DNA from: Variovorax paradoxus
GTDB lineage: Bacteria > Pseudomonadota > Gammaproteobacteria > Burkholderiales > Burkholderiaceae_C
Direction: 5' to 3'
Assembly: GCF_030815855.1 (NCBI RefSeq)
Contig: NZ_JAUSXG010000001.1
Span: 1,674,001 to 1,738,000, forward strand
Length of the DNA stretch: 64,000 nucleotides
The position numbers and the translations under genes are program-made. The notes beneath the pieces were generated by a model. It worked only from the letters and a program-made list of their open reading frames with translations. It was not told where the DNA came from and made no database searches. Shown here piece after piece: positions 17,911-26,258 of the stretch; positions within the stretch are counted from its first letter, which is position 1, and the number at the start of each line of letters is the position of its first letter.

Positions 17911-20900
17911 ATGCGTTCTCTTCTTGAAAGTCGTGGCGTCCAGGCGGCGGCGGTTATTGCGTTGGGGCACTGCATCGGCTCCTGCGCATCCGCAGCGGAA
18001 GCACTCACCGCACCGGTTGTCGAGCTGCCGAGCGAGCCGCTGTCTTCCATCGCATCGCGCGTTGATCCGAACATGGTGCTCGATCTTGCGCTGGAGTTCT
18101 CGAACACCGGCGCCGCCTACCGCGGCAGCTTCGACTGGAAGAAGGTCTACCACGGCTACTGGGACCCGATGGCCTGCTACGGCTATGCCGCGGCCGACGG
18201 CTACTTCAAGCGGCTGGCTCCGGCAACGAGGCTCGCCGGTGGCGCGATTGCATGCCCCAATCAATGGAGCGGCAATCTGCTGAACTGGGCGGCAACTTCC
18301 GCCCTTGACGGGCTGCGGCTCGCGCTGACGGGCGGCGACCGCGTGGCGGACGAAACTGATCGAACCGTGCTGCAGCGCGCGGTGCTGCAGCAAGATTTCT
18401 ACCGCGCCAGCCACTTTCCAGACAAGACCATCACGGGCAACCTGGACAAGCTCACGCCGCTGGTGACGGGCAACGGCACTGGCGTGCGCGCGGCGGGCAC
18501 GCTTCACTTCAGCAGCTGCCTCGACCGCATCTTCATCGGGCCGAGCGCAAGTGGCAGTTGTGCCAACCCCGGCACCGACCAGCAGTACGGTCCTGGGGCC
18601 GCGAGTGCGCCTTACTTCGCACGGGTCGAGGTCTGTACCGCGGCCGAAGCCGCGACGCGTGGCGATCTTTGCTTCAAGTACCCGAGCGGTCATTTCAAGC
18701 CTGTGGGCGAGATCCAGCGCCATGCGGACCGGCTGCGCTTCGCCGTGTTCGGCTATCTGCTCGACAACGATCCGGACCGCTATGGTGGCGTGCTGCGTGC
18801 TCCGATGAAGTACGCCGGGCCGAAAAAGCTGGAAGCGAACCTCGACCGAGTGGACAACCTTCAAACCGAGTGGAACGCCAGTACAGGCGTCTTCCTCGAC
18901 GATCCGGTTCCGACTGTGCAGGGCACCCGATTCAGCGGCGTCATCAACTCCCTGAACCGGTTCGGACGTGCCGGTGCGTACAAGAAGTTCGATCCCGCGG
19001 GCGAGCTCTACTACGAATCGCTGCGCTACCTGCAAGGCAAGGTGCCCACGCGCGACGCAATGGCGGGCATAGGCGCCGTCGACGACCCGCGAAAGGACGG
19101 GCTGCCGGTCTACAACGACACCGCGCAATGGCGCACCGACGGGCACAAGAGCTGGGACCCCGTGGGTGCCGGCTGCCGCAAGAACTACATCCTCGCGATC
19201 GGCGATCTCGAAACGCACGGCGACCGCTCCTTGCCCGGGCTGCCGGGCGGCGGCCGCAGCTTCAGCAACGCGTCGTTCGAGCCCGACACTTCCTACTGGA
19301 CCCGTCTGGTCGGCGCGTTCGAGAACCGCGAGTCGCTTGCCTATACACATCCCTCGGGCAAGGACGGTCTTGCCACCACCGGCAACCACGGCTTGCCGGC
19401 GTTCAACTACAAAGGCGGCGCGCAACTGACGGCGGGCACCATTGCGGGCGCTGAAACGGGGGGCGACAAGGGCTCGTTCGGCATCGCGGGGTTGGCCTAC
19501 TGGGCCAACACGCAGAAGATTCGCGCCGACTTTCCCGATGTGCGGGTGCAGACCTTCGGCATCGATCTCGACGCAGGCGGGCAGGGCGTGATCCGGCAGG
19601 GGCAGCGAGGCAGCGCCCTTTATCTCGCGTCGAAGTACGGGGGCTTCGACGACGGCAATGCGGACGGCAATCCGTTCCGTGCGTCGGGCGGCATCGGAAG
19701 GCCCGACGCGGCGGGCAATGCCGAATGGGCCGAAGGCATCGACGGCGATGGCCAACCGAAGCCGTCCAACTACTTCCTGGCCGGCGAGCCACGGCAACTG
19801 CTCGGCGCGATCCACCGGATCTTCGAATCGGCGGCCGCGCCATCGGGCGGAAGCACGGCGGATGCGGCGATTTCATCGGACCGGATCGGAGCAGCCGGCA
19901 GCAGCCTCTATGTGTCCCGATTCGCCGGGCGCCGCTGGTCGGGCACGCTGTTGTCGTATTCGCTGGCTTACGACGAAGCCTCGGGCGCTGTTCGCCAGGC
20001 TGACGACCCGGCCTGGGACGCGGGAGCTCTGTTGACCGGCAATGCAACGGCCCAGCCGGCGATGGCTGCGCGCGAACCATCGGACAGGAGCATCTTCACC
20101 CTCTCGTCGGCGGGCCTCGGGACGCCTTTTCGTTGGGAGGCGCTCGATAACGTGCAGCGGGGCCAGCTGAATGCCACGTCCTATGCGGTGCCCATGGCGT
20201 CCGACCTGCCGGGGTCCGATCGTGTGGCTTACTTGCGCGGCGACCGGCGCAGGGAACTGTCGGCGCCGGGCGGCATCTTCCGCGTGCGCGACTCGGTCAT
20301 GGGCGATGTCGCGAATTCGAATCCGCTGTTCGCAGGCCCGCCAAGCTCGCGCGTGCAGGGCCCCGGCTACGGGCAGTTTCTCGAAGCGCACAAGGCGCGG
20401 TCGCAGACGGTGTACGTCGGCGCCAACGACGGCATGCTGCATGCGTTCTCGGCCGCGACCGGGAGCGAACTCTTTGCGTACGTACCGCGCGCGGTGTTCC
20501 CGAAGCTCTCGGACTACACCTCGCCCGACTATGTGCATCAGTCCTATGTCGACGGGTCGCCTGCCGCCGCGGAAGCGAGGATGGCCGATGGCACATGGAA
20601 GACCGTGCTGGTCTCCGGCACTGGCGCGGGAGCGACCGGCGTCTTCGCGCTCGATGTCTCCGACCCCGCCGCCTTTTCGGCGGACAAGGTGCTGTGGGAG
20701 TTCACCGGTCTCGACGACAGCGACATGGGCCACGTGTTCCAGGCGCCACGCATCATGAAGTTCCGCACGGCTGCGCCCACCCGTACCGGGGCTGCGGCCT
20801 ATGGCTGGTTCGCCGTCGTTCCATCGGGTTTCAACCACGCCAATCCGGACCAACGCGCGGCGCTGTTCTTGCTCTCGCTCGACAAGCCCGCTGGCGCGGC

Positions 20901-21879
20901 ATGGAAGCGGAGCATCAACTATCACAAGATCGTGCTGCCGGCCCCGGCAGACCGTGCGCTCGTGAACGCCCTCGGCGTGCCCGGCGACTTCGCTGCGGCG
21001 GAAGGCTGGGCCCGTTGGCTGTACGCCGGCGACACGCAGGGCAATCTCTGGAAGTTCGACTTCACCGGCAATGCGCCGTGGAGCGAGGACAACGCGCTCG
21101 GCTTGAAAGGGCTTCCGCTGATGGTCGCCACGTCGGGCGGCGCGAACGCGAAGCGCCAGCCCATCACCGTCGTGCCGGAAGTGGGGGCGGGGCCGAACGG
21201 CGGCGCCATCGTGCTGTTCGGCACCGGCAAATTCGTGACCGCCGAAGATATCGGGCACTTAAGCCAGAGTGTGCAGACGCTCTACGGCGTGTACGACGCC
21301 GGCACGGCCATTCCGGCTCGCGAGGCGCGCACGCAGCTTCAGGCGCGCACGGCCGTCGCCACCTCGGGCCAGGCGTTGCCGGCCATCGTGGGCGAGCCTT
21401 TCGTCTATGGCACCGGGACCCGAAGCAATGCGAGCCGCCGCGGCTGGTATTTCGATCTTCCCGGCTCGGAGGAGTCGGGCGAGCGGCAGGTTTCGCGCTT
21501 GGCGCTGAGCGATGGCTATCTGTTCTTCAACACGCTGATACCGAACGGCAAGGCGTGCGGTGCAAATGGAGGCGGCCGCAGTTGCGCGGTCAATGCATGG
21601 ACGGGGCTCTCGCAAGGCGGAACCTGCGTGCCTTCGAGCGTCGGGCCCTTGTCATCGCCGTTGCTGGTCGAACTGGGCGAGGGTGCCTACAGCGCAACCG
21701 ATGCCTTTGGACGCCGGTCGGAAACGAAGAAACTTTCGGTCGTCAACGTCGGCTCCCGCGGCGGATCGGGCAGGGCTGGTATTTCGACCGTGCAGCCGGT
21801 GGAGGGTGGCCGGGTTTCGCAGATGGCGGGGCGCTTGAACTGGCGCCAGGTCGTCGATTTCCAGGAGGCGAAGCCATGA
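17911..21879 (+). CDS. pilY1: Type IV pilus tip-associated protein PilY1
   Basis: A 1322-residue exported protein. The start has a hydrophobic stretch (VQAAAVIALGHCIGSCASAA) consistent with a signal sequence. The N-terminal half has the segment QWSGNLLNWAATSALDGLRL shared by PilY1 homologues, but I see no DxSxS metal site of a von Willebrand A domain. The C-terminal part is the PilY1 beta-propeller (SQTVYVGANDGMLHAFSAAT, KTVLVSGTGAGATGVFALDV, WLYAGDTQGNLWKFDFTGNA, AIVLFGTGKFVT). PilY1 promotes pilus extension, adhesion and surface sensing. A D/N-rich loop (DDGNADGN near residue 581) may bind calcium. It overlaps pilE by 4 bases. Confidence 0.9.
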   Translation: MRSLLESRGVQAAAVIALGHCIGSCASAAEALTAPVVELPSEPLSSIASRVDPNMVLDLALEFSNTGAAYRGSFDWKKVYHGYWDPMACYGYAAADGYFKRLAPATRLAGGAIACPNQWSGNLLNWAATSALDGLRLALTGGDRVADETDRTVLQRAVLQQDFYRASHFPDKTITGNLDKLTPLVTGNGTGVRAAGTLHFSSCLDRIFIGPSASGSCANPGTDQQYGPGAASAPYFARVEVCTAAEAATRGDLCFKYPSGHFKPVGEIQRHADRLRFAVFGYLLDNDPDRYGGVLRAPMKYAGPKKLEANLDRVDNLQTEWNASTGVFLDDPVPTVQGTRFSGVINSLNRFGRAGAYKKFDPAGELYYESLRYLQGKVPTRDAMAGIGAVDDPRKDGLPVYNDTAQWRTDGHKSWDPVGAGCRKNYILAIGDLETHGDRSLPGLPGGGRSFSNASFEPDTSYWTRLVGAFENRESLAYTHPSGKDGLATTGNHGLPAFNYKGGAQLTAGTIAGAETGGDKGSFGIAGLAYWANTQKIRADFPDVRVQTFGIDLDAGGQGVIRQGQRGSALYLASKYGGFDDGNADGNPFRASGGIGRPDAAGNAEWAEGIDGDGQPKPSNYFLAGEPRQLLGAIHRIFESAAAPSGGSTADAAISSDRIGAAGSSLYVSRFAGRRWSGTLLSYSLAYDEASGAVRQADDPAWDAGALLTGNATAQPAMAAREPSDRSIFTLSSAGLGTPFRWEALDNVQRGQLNATSYAVPMASDLPGSDRVAYLRGDRRRELSAPGGIFRVRDSVMGDVANSNPLFAGPPSSRVQGPGYGQFLEAHKARSQTVYVGANDGMLHAFSAATGSELFAYVPRAVFPKLSDYTSPDYVHQSYVDGSPAAAEARMADGTWKTVLVSGTGAGATGVFALDVSDPAAFSADKVLWEFTGLDDSDMGHVFQAPRIMKFRTAAPTRTGAAAYGWFAVVPSGFNHANPDQRAALFLLSLDKPAGAAWKRSINYHKIVLPAPADRALVNALGVPGDFAAAEGWARWLYAGDTQGNLWKFDFTGNAPWSEDNALGLKGLPLMVATSGGANAKRQPITVVPEVGAGPNGGAIVLFGTGKFVTAEDIGHLSQSVQTLYGVYDAGTAIPAREARTQLQARTAVATSGQALPAIVGEPFVYGTGTRSNASRRGWYFDLPGSEESGERQVSRLALSDGYLFFNTLIPNGKACGANGGGRSCAVNAWTGLSQGGTCVPSSVGPLSSPLLVELGEGAYSATDAFGRRSETKKLSVVNVGSRGGSGRAGISTVQPVEGGRVSQMAGRLNWRQVVDFQEAKP

Positions 21880-22301
21880 AGGCCGTGCAACGTGCGGCCC
21901 AACGAAGCCGCGGTTTCACCCTGGTCGAAGTGATGATCGTGATTGCAATCGTCGCTATTCTGGCGGCCATCTCCTATCCGTCGTACCTGGGCTTCGTGCG
22001 CAAGGGTTGGCGCACCGAAGCACGATCGGCCCTGATGCAGCAGATGCAGCAGCAGGAGCGCAATTACACCGTGACCGGACAGTACACGCGCTACCAAGGC
22101 GAGTCGGGTGATGGCGGCGCGGGGGGCAAGTACGTCGTCGAGAGCGGCAACTGCGAGGGGCAAGGCAGCATCGACCGCTGTATTCGGCTGACGGCCACCC
22201 CGAAGGCGGGCTTCTCCGATCCAGAGCTCGGCGCGCTCTGGGTCGACAGCATGGGCGACAAGGGCTGCAACGGTACGGCGGGGGCCAGGTGTTGGCAGTG
22301 A
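21876..22301 (+). CDS. pilE: Type IV pilin protein PilE
   Basis: A 141-residue prepilin with the textbook leader and helix RSRGFTLVEVMIVIAIVAIL (cleavage after Gly, Glu at +5), then YPSYLGFVRKGWRTEARSAL and a short globular part with three Cys. Coming after pilY1 in the minor pilin operon, it is a PilE-type minor pilin rather than the major PilA subunit. Its ATG overlaps the pilY1 stop, and its stop overlaps a possible GTG start of the next gene, so translation is coupled along the operon. Confidence 0.9.
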   Translation: MKAVQRAAQRSRGFTLVEVMIVIAIVAILAAISYPSYLGFVRKGWRTEARSALMQQMQQQERNYTVTGQYTRYQGESGDGGAGGKYVVESGNCEGQGSIDRCIRLTATPKAGFSDPELGALWVDSMGDKGCNGTAGARCWQ

Positions 22302-22855
22302 GGCGCGGCGGACGTTGGCAGAAAATCTGCGAGTCGGGCTTCACGCTGGTCGAGTTGATGGCGGTTCTCGCCATCATGGCGATTCTGGGTTCACTCGGTG
22401 TTCCGGCCTTTCGCGACCTGCTGCTCAACCAGCGCCTTGCCGCTGCGTCCGGCGGCTTCGTGGCCGCCCTGAATCTGGCCCGCAGCGAAGCCATCCAGCG
22501 TTCGCAGAAGGTCCACGTGGTGGCGCTCGAGGGACGCGACTGGTCGACCGGGTGGGCGGTGCGGATCGGGCCCGACAACGCACTGCAAACGCTGCGCAAA
22601 TTCGAAAGGCTCCCGAGCGGCGTGAGCATCGATGCCACGCTCGGAGACGGGTTCGTCCACGGGCTGGACTACGACAGCAACGGCTTCTCGCGCCGGGCGG
22701 GTGGATCGGGCTTCGGCGCCGGGTGCCTGACGCTGAAAGCGGAGTCGGGACGCCGGGCGTCCGTCGTGGTGTCGGCATCGGGCCGCGCCAGGGTCTGCAA
22801 CCCCGATGTGCGAGGCGATTGCGGAAGCGGCGCTTGCGGCAATGGCGGCAAATGA
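22289..22855 (+). CDS. fimT: GspH/FimT family pseudopilin
   Basis: A 188-residue pseudopilin of the FimT/GspH type. The N terminus ESGFTLVELMAVLAIMAILG is a processed prepilin motif, and NQRLAAASGGFVAALNLARSEAIQRSQKV is the typical FimT helix. The start is GTG: 22289 gives the longer form, while GTG at 22298 makes a GTGA overlap with the pilE stop. FimT minor pilins help pilus biogenesis and in some species DNA uptake. In related genera fimT usually opens the operon; here it is the last gene. A stem-loop follows directly. Confidence 0.85.
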   Translation: MLAVRRGGRWQKICESGFTLVELMAVLAIMAILGSLGVPAFRDLLLNQRLAAASGGFVAALNLARSEAIQRSQKVHVVALEGRDWSTGWAVRIGPDNALQTLRKFERLPSGVSIDATLGDGFVHGLDYDSNGFSRRAGGSGFGAGCLTLKAESGRRASVVVSASGRARVCNPDVRGDCGSGACGNGGK

Positions 22856-22857
22856 AC

Positions 22858-22883
22858 AGGCGCCGGGGCTTGCCCCGACGCCT
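22858..22883. terminator. Stem-loop terminator between fimT and nrdR
   Basis: AGGCG and CGGGG (22858-22868) pair with CCCCG and CGCCT (22873-22883) with a single C/A mismatch and a CTTG loop. It separates the convergent fimT and nrdR genes, which are only 33 bases apart, so it probably serves both. Confidence 0.65.
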
Positions 22884-22888
22884 CTTGC

Positions 22889-23332
22889 TCAGATGTCCCG
22901 CAACAGCTGCCTGAACTCGTCCACGTCCTCGAAGCTGCGGTACACGGAGGCAAAGCGGACGTAAGCCACCTTGTCGAGCTTCTTGAGTTCGCGCATCACG
23001 AGTTCGCCGACCTTGGTCGAGTCGATTTCACGCAGGCCGCTGGCGAGCAGCTTCTGCTCGATGCGCAACAGGGCGTTGTCGATCTGCTCGATGCTCACCG
23101 GCCGCTTGCGCAGCGCCAGCATCATCGAGGCGCGCACCTTGGTCGAGTCGAAGTCGGCGCGGCTGCCGTCCTTCTTGACGACCACCGGAAAGTTGACGTC
23201 CGGCCGCTCATAGGTGGTGAAGCGCTTGTCGCAGGCGCTGCATTGGCGGCGCCTGCGCACGAAGTCGGCGTCTTCCGAAACACGGGTCTCCACGACCTGC
23301 GTTTCAAGATGACCGCAAAAAGGGCATTTCAT
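22889..23332 (-). CDS. nrdR: Transcriptional repressor NrdR
   Basis: A 147-residue NrdR. The N-terminal zinc ribbon (MKCPFCGH with a second pair in [18 protein letters not shown]) is followed by the ATP-cone domain ([20 protein letters not shown]). NrdR senses ATP/dATP and represses ribonucleotide reductase genes by binding NrdR boxes. It lies 21 bases downstream of glyA on the same strand, the common glyA-nrdR pairing in betaproteobacteria, so it is probably also under the ZTP riboswitch upstream of glyA. No NrdR box was noted in the window. Confidence 0.96.
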   Translation of the reverse strand: MKCPFCGHLETQVVETRVSEDADFVRRRRQCSACDKRFTTYERPDVNFPVVVKKDGSRADFDSTKVRASMMLALRKRPVSIEQIDNALLRIEQKLLASGLREIDSTKVGELVMRELKKLDKVAYVRFASVYRSFEDVDEFRQLLRDI

Positions 23333-23353
23333 GCGGCCAGGTCTTGCGGACGA

Positions 23354-24598
23354 TCAGCGGTAGACAGGGAAACGGCTCGTGAGCGCGTGCACCTTGGCGC
23401 GCACCGCGTCGATGTTGGCGGCGTCGCGCGGGTTCTCGAGCACGTCGGCCACCAGGTTCGCTGTGATGCGGGCTTCTTCGTCCTTGAAGCCTCGGGTGGT
23501 CATGGCCGGGGTGCCAATGCGCACGCCGCTGGTCACCATCGGCTTTTCGGGGTCGTTGGGAATCGCGTTCTTGTTGATCGTCATGTGGGCGGCGCCCAGC
23601 ACGGCTTCGGCTTCCTTGCCGGTGATGCCCTTGGCGCGCAGGTCGACCAGCATGACGTGGCTTTCGGTGCGCCCGCTCACGATGCGCAGGCCGCGCTCGG
23701 TGAGGGTGTCGGCCACGATCTGGGCGTTCTTGACCACTTGCTGCTGGTAGGCCTTGAACTCGGGCGTCATGGCTTCCTTGAAAGCGACGGCCTTGGCGGC
23801 GATCACGTGCATCAGCGGGCCGCCTTGCAGGCCCGGGAAGATCGCGCTGTTGATGGCTTTTTCGTGCTGCGACTTCATCAAAATGATGCCGCCGCGCGGG
23901 CCGCGCAGGCTCTTGTGGGTGGTGGAGGTCACGATGTCGGCATGCGGCACCGGGTTGGGGTACACGCCCGCGGCCACCAGGCCGGCATAGTGGGCGATGT
24001 CGACCATGAAGATCGCGCCCACGTCCTTGGCCACCTTGGCGAAGCGTTCGAAGTCGATGCGCAGCGAATAAGCCGAGGCGCCGGCGATGATGAGCTTGGG
24101 CATGTGCTCGTGCGCCTTGCGTTCCATCGCGTCGTAGTCGATGGCTTCGTTGGCGTCCAGGCCGTAGCTCACCACGTTGAACCACTTGCCGCTCATGTTG
24201 AGGGGCATGCCGTGGGTGAGGTGGCCGCCTTCGGCCAGGCTCATGCCCATGATGGTGTCGCCGGGCTTCAAGAAAGCCAGCATCACGGCTTCGTTGGCCG
24301 AGGCGCCGCAATGCGGCTGCACGTTGGCGGCGTCGGCGCCGAAGATCTGCTTCACGCGGTCGATGGCCAACTGCTCGGCCACGTCGACGTGCTCGCAGCC
24401 GCCGTAGTAGCGCTTGCCCGGGTAGCCTTCGGCGTATTTGTTGGTGAGCTGCGAGCCCTGGGCGGCCATGACGGCCGGCGAAGCGTAGTTTTCGCTCGCG
24501 ATCAGCTCGATGTGGTGTTCCTGGCGCGCGTTTTCGGCCTGGATGGCAGCCCAGATTTCGGGATCGGTCTGTTCGACCAGGATATTGCGGTGGTACAT
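23354..24598 (-). CDS. glyA: Serine hydroxymethyltransferase
   Basis: A 414-residue PLP enzyme that interconverts serine and glycine with tetrahydrofolate and supplies one-carbon units. Motifs are [37 protein letters not shown] and the cofactor lysine in [20 protein letters not shown]. The ATG at 24598 has AAAGGA at 24604-24609; upstream in-frame codons belong to the leader. The leader contains a ZTP (pfl) riboswitch, so expression should rise when ZTP signals folate or one-carbon shortage. nrdR follows in the same transcript. Confidence 0.97.
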   Translation of the reverse strand: MYHRNILVEQTDPEIWAAIQAENARQEHHIELIASENYASPAVMAAQGSQLTNKYAEGYPGKRYYGGCEHVDVAEQLAIDRVKQIFGADAANVQPHCGASANEAVMLAFLKPGDTIMGMSLAEGGHLTHGMPLNMSGKWFNVVSYGLDANEAIDYDAMERKAHEHMPKLIIAGASAYSLRIDFERFAKVAKDVGAIFMVDIAHYAGLVAAGVYPNPVPHADIVTSTTHKSLRGPRGGIILMKSQHEKAINSAIFPGLQGGPLMHVIAAKAVAFKEAMTPEFKAYQQQVVKNAQIVADTLTERGLRIVSGRTESHVMLVDLRAKGITGKEAEAVLGAAHMTINKNAIPNDPEKPMVTSGVRIGTPAMTTRGFKDEEARITANLVADVLENPRDAANIDAVRAKVHALTSRFPVYR

Positions 24599-24645
24599 GG
24601 CAGTCCTTTGAAGACGAGGTCCTTGTTCTTCAACCAAACAAGGGC
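24599..24645 (-). promoter_or_regulatory. Expression platform of the glyA riboswitch (ribosome-site masking)
   Basis: In the glyA leader RNA, the segment GGGCAGCCCUU (24650 to 24640) can pair with AAAGGACUGCC (24609 to 24599), which contains the Shine-Dalgarno sequence and ends at the AUG. The first five bases belong to the conserved 3' element of the aptamer. Ligand-bound folding would therefore free the ribosome site. A second hairpin, CCUUGUU with AACAAGG, competes in the same segment. No U-tract is present, so translational control is more likely than termination. Confidence 0.5.
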
Positions 24646-24762
24646 TGCCCAGGCGAACGGCTGAACGCCTGTATGGATGCCAGGCGGCACGCTTCCCAGT
24701 GGTATTCCACGTCAGCGCGTGGCACCTTTGGAGGTGCTGCGCCTATCGCCAGTCGCGTACGG
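24646..24762 (-). promoter_or_regulatory. ZTP (pfl) riboswitch aptamer upstream of glyA
   Basis: Read on the minus strand, the leader shows the conserved parts of the pfl motif in order: GUACGC opening a stem (partner GCGUGC), then CGCGACUGGCGAUA, a hairpin GCACCUCCAAAGGUGC, CCACUGGGAAGCGUGC, a variable hairpin, and the 3' element UUCGCCUGGGCA. These match the ZTP aptamer core (GACUGGCGA, CC-C-GGG-AGCG, CGCCUGGGCA). ZTP/ZMP builds up when 10-formyl-tetrahydrofolate is short, and glyA is a classical target gene. I know this from the RNA family; it was read by eye, not by covariance search. Confidence 0.85.
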
Positions 24763-24807
24763 GATGGAGTGTAGCTCACGCCATGGATTTGCCCATGGGG
24801 CAGGGGC

Positions 24808-25665
24808 TCAGGAAACTTCCGAAAGCAGTGCGACTTTTTGCGGGTCGGCCGCCGGCTCGGCGGCTTGTTCCCGCTTGGGCGGAATCGCGATGGGAATCGG
24901 CTGCGCACGCAAGACAGGCGCCGAGGGTGTCGCCACCGTGGGGGGATTGCGGCCGTTGGCCACCTGGAGCAGGCGTTCGTGCTCGGCGAGAACCTTGTTT
25001 GCGTAGCCCCCGTCGTCGTCGAGGTTGGCGGCACCCACGTAGTAGCGCAGGCCGCCTTCGAGCGAGCCGGCGCGGGCGATGCATTCCTGCAGCACCTTCA
25101 CGCCGACGCGCATGTTGGTCACCGGGTCGAAGGCAGTGAGCGTGCCGCCCGCGCTCTCGTACTTGTCGCCGTGCACGCGGGTCATGACCTGCATCAGGCC
25201 CTGGGCACCCACATGGCTCTGGGCGAACGGATTGAAGCTCGATTCGACGGCCACGATGGCGAGGATCAGTGTCGGGTCGAGCTTGGTGCGCTTGCCCAGG
25301 TGGTACGCCTCTGCGACCAGCACGCTCAGCGGTTCGGCCGCCACGCGGTACTTCTTGCTGAGCCAATAAGCCACGGCGGCCTGCTGCTTGGGCAGGTCGC
25401 CGGGGCTTGCGGCCGTGGTGCGCACGATGGCGGTCGGCTCCAGGTCGGTGGCTTCGGGCGCGGGCTTGCGCGACTGGAGCCAGCCCATGAGCTGCTCTTC
25501 GCCGGTCTGGCGCAGGTCGGGCCGTGCCACGAGGGCGAGCGCCGCGAACACGATGGCCAGGCCGACCAGTGCAAACCCGTTGTGGGTGATCTCAAAAAAG
25601 CCGTCTGCCACATCGGACGCAAAGGTCCTTAGCCCGCGGGCCGTGGCATCAAACGCCTTGTTCAT
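24808..25665 (-). CDS. Lytic transglycosylase SLT-domain protein
   Basis: A 285-residue protein with one membrane segment at residues 28-47 (NGFALVGLAIVFAALALVA) and a periplasmic SLT domain: KLDPTLILAIVAVESSFNPF contains the catalytic Glu of goose-type/SLT lytic transglycosylases, followed by VGAQGLMQVMTRVHGDKY and LQECIARAGSLEGGLRYYVG. It should cleave peptidoglycan glycan strands with 1,6-anhydro end formation. A proline-rich C-terminal tail follows (residues 240-285). It does not fit Slt70 or MltC length, so no symbol is given. It stands alone upstream of the glyA leader. Confidence 0.88.
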   Translation of the reverse strand: MNKAFDATARGLRTFASDVADGFFEITHNGFALVGLAIVFAALALVARPDLRQTGEEQLMGWLQSRKPAPEATDLEPTAIVRTTAASPGDLPKQQAAVAYWLSKKYRVAAEPLSVLVAEAYHLGKRTKLDPTLILAIVAVESSFNPFAQSHVGAQGLMQVMTRVHGDKYESAGGTLTAFDPVTNMRVGVKVLQECIARAGSLEGGLRYYVGAANLDDDGGYANKVLAEHERLLQVANGRNPPTVATPSAPVLRAQPIPIAIPPKREQAAEPAADPQKVALLSEVS

Positions 25666-26258
25666 CGCTCTTCCTTTCTATGCGGCACCTGATCGCAGCG
25701 CCCGGAGGGCGATGGATGAAGGCAGCGGCGCTTGGATTGGTACGAATCAGGCTCCGCGCGTGGAGGTGTAGGGGTGAGGGCGCGGCGACCTGATCAAGCC
25801 GGGGGAGTTCGGCAGCGGGTTCAGGGGCCCCTGCTGGGTCTGGGGCAGGCCAGGGGCAGGCGGATTCTAGCGTGGCTAAATACTCGGTCAAGCATAAGGA
25901 TCTATTTTCTTATGTGATTACATATTTAAACAAAACCAACCTTTTGATTCATGCACCAGGGAAATCCCTTGGAGGCGGGGATTGCAATGCAAGCGTCCGA
26001 CGCCTAATCTAAACAGGCCTGAGTTCTCAGGCGGTTTTCCGAAATCCGGCAGCCCGAGGTGCAAGTCAAGGGCTGGAACGATGGAGGATCCATGGTGGCA
26101 ATCTCTTGCTGCCAGCACGGCAGGAACCATTGACTTCCGGTCGCGCGAAACGATGGCATGGGTCTTATGCCCGCCATCAAGCCCGGTAATGAGACATTCG
26201 TCGAATTGCCGGGCTTTCTTGTTTCTGGCTTCGTCCCTCTTTGCGGCACACTTCCGCG
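25666..26258. other. 593-base intergenic region, AT-rich centre, candidate small RNA or long leader
   Basis: No convincing gene is seen. A short leftward frame at 25649-25891 has no family resemblance and no ribosome site. The part around 25880-25935 is unusually AT-rich for this genome and could hold promoters for both directions. Downstream are two hairpins: GCCTGA/TCAGGC at 26017-26032 followed by GGTTTTCC, and the terminator-like stem at 26179-26216. This would suit a small RNA of roughly 200-280 bases or a regulated leader for the DUF748 gene. The exact RNA family is not recognised. Confidence 0.4.
26179..26224 (+). terminator. Terminator-like stem-loop 40 bases before the DUF748 gene
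   Basis: AAGCCCGGTAAT at 26179-26190 pairs with ATTGCCGGGCTT at 26205-26216 (12 pairs, one G-U), with a 14-base loop and a T-rich tail TCTTGTTT. On the minus strand no T-run follows, so it points rightward. It ends an upstream RNA or attenuates the DUF748 message. Confidence 0.6.

Noticed and set aside
17107..19815. Roughly 900-codon minus-strand frame across pilX and pilY1
   Set aside because: It is antisense to well-supported pil genes and reads as composition-driven sequence.
25649..25891. 80-codon minus-strand frame upstream of the transglycosylase
   Set aside because: No ribosome site or family match; it overlaps the transglycosylase start and is Pro/Ala-rich.
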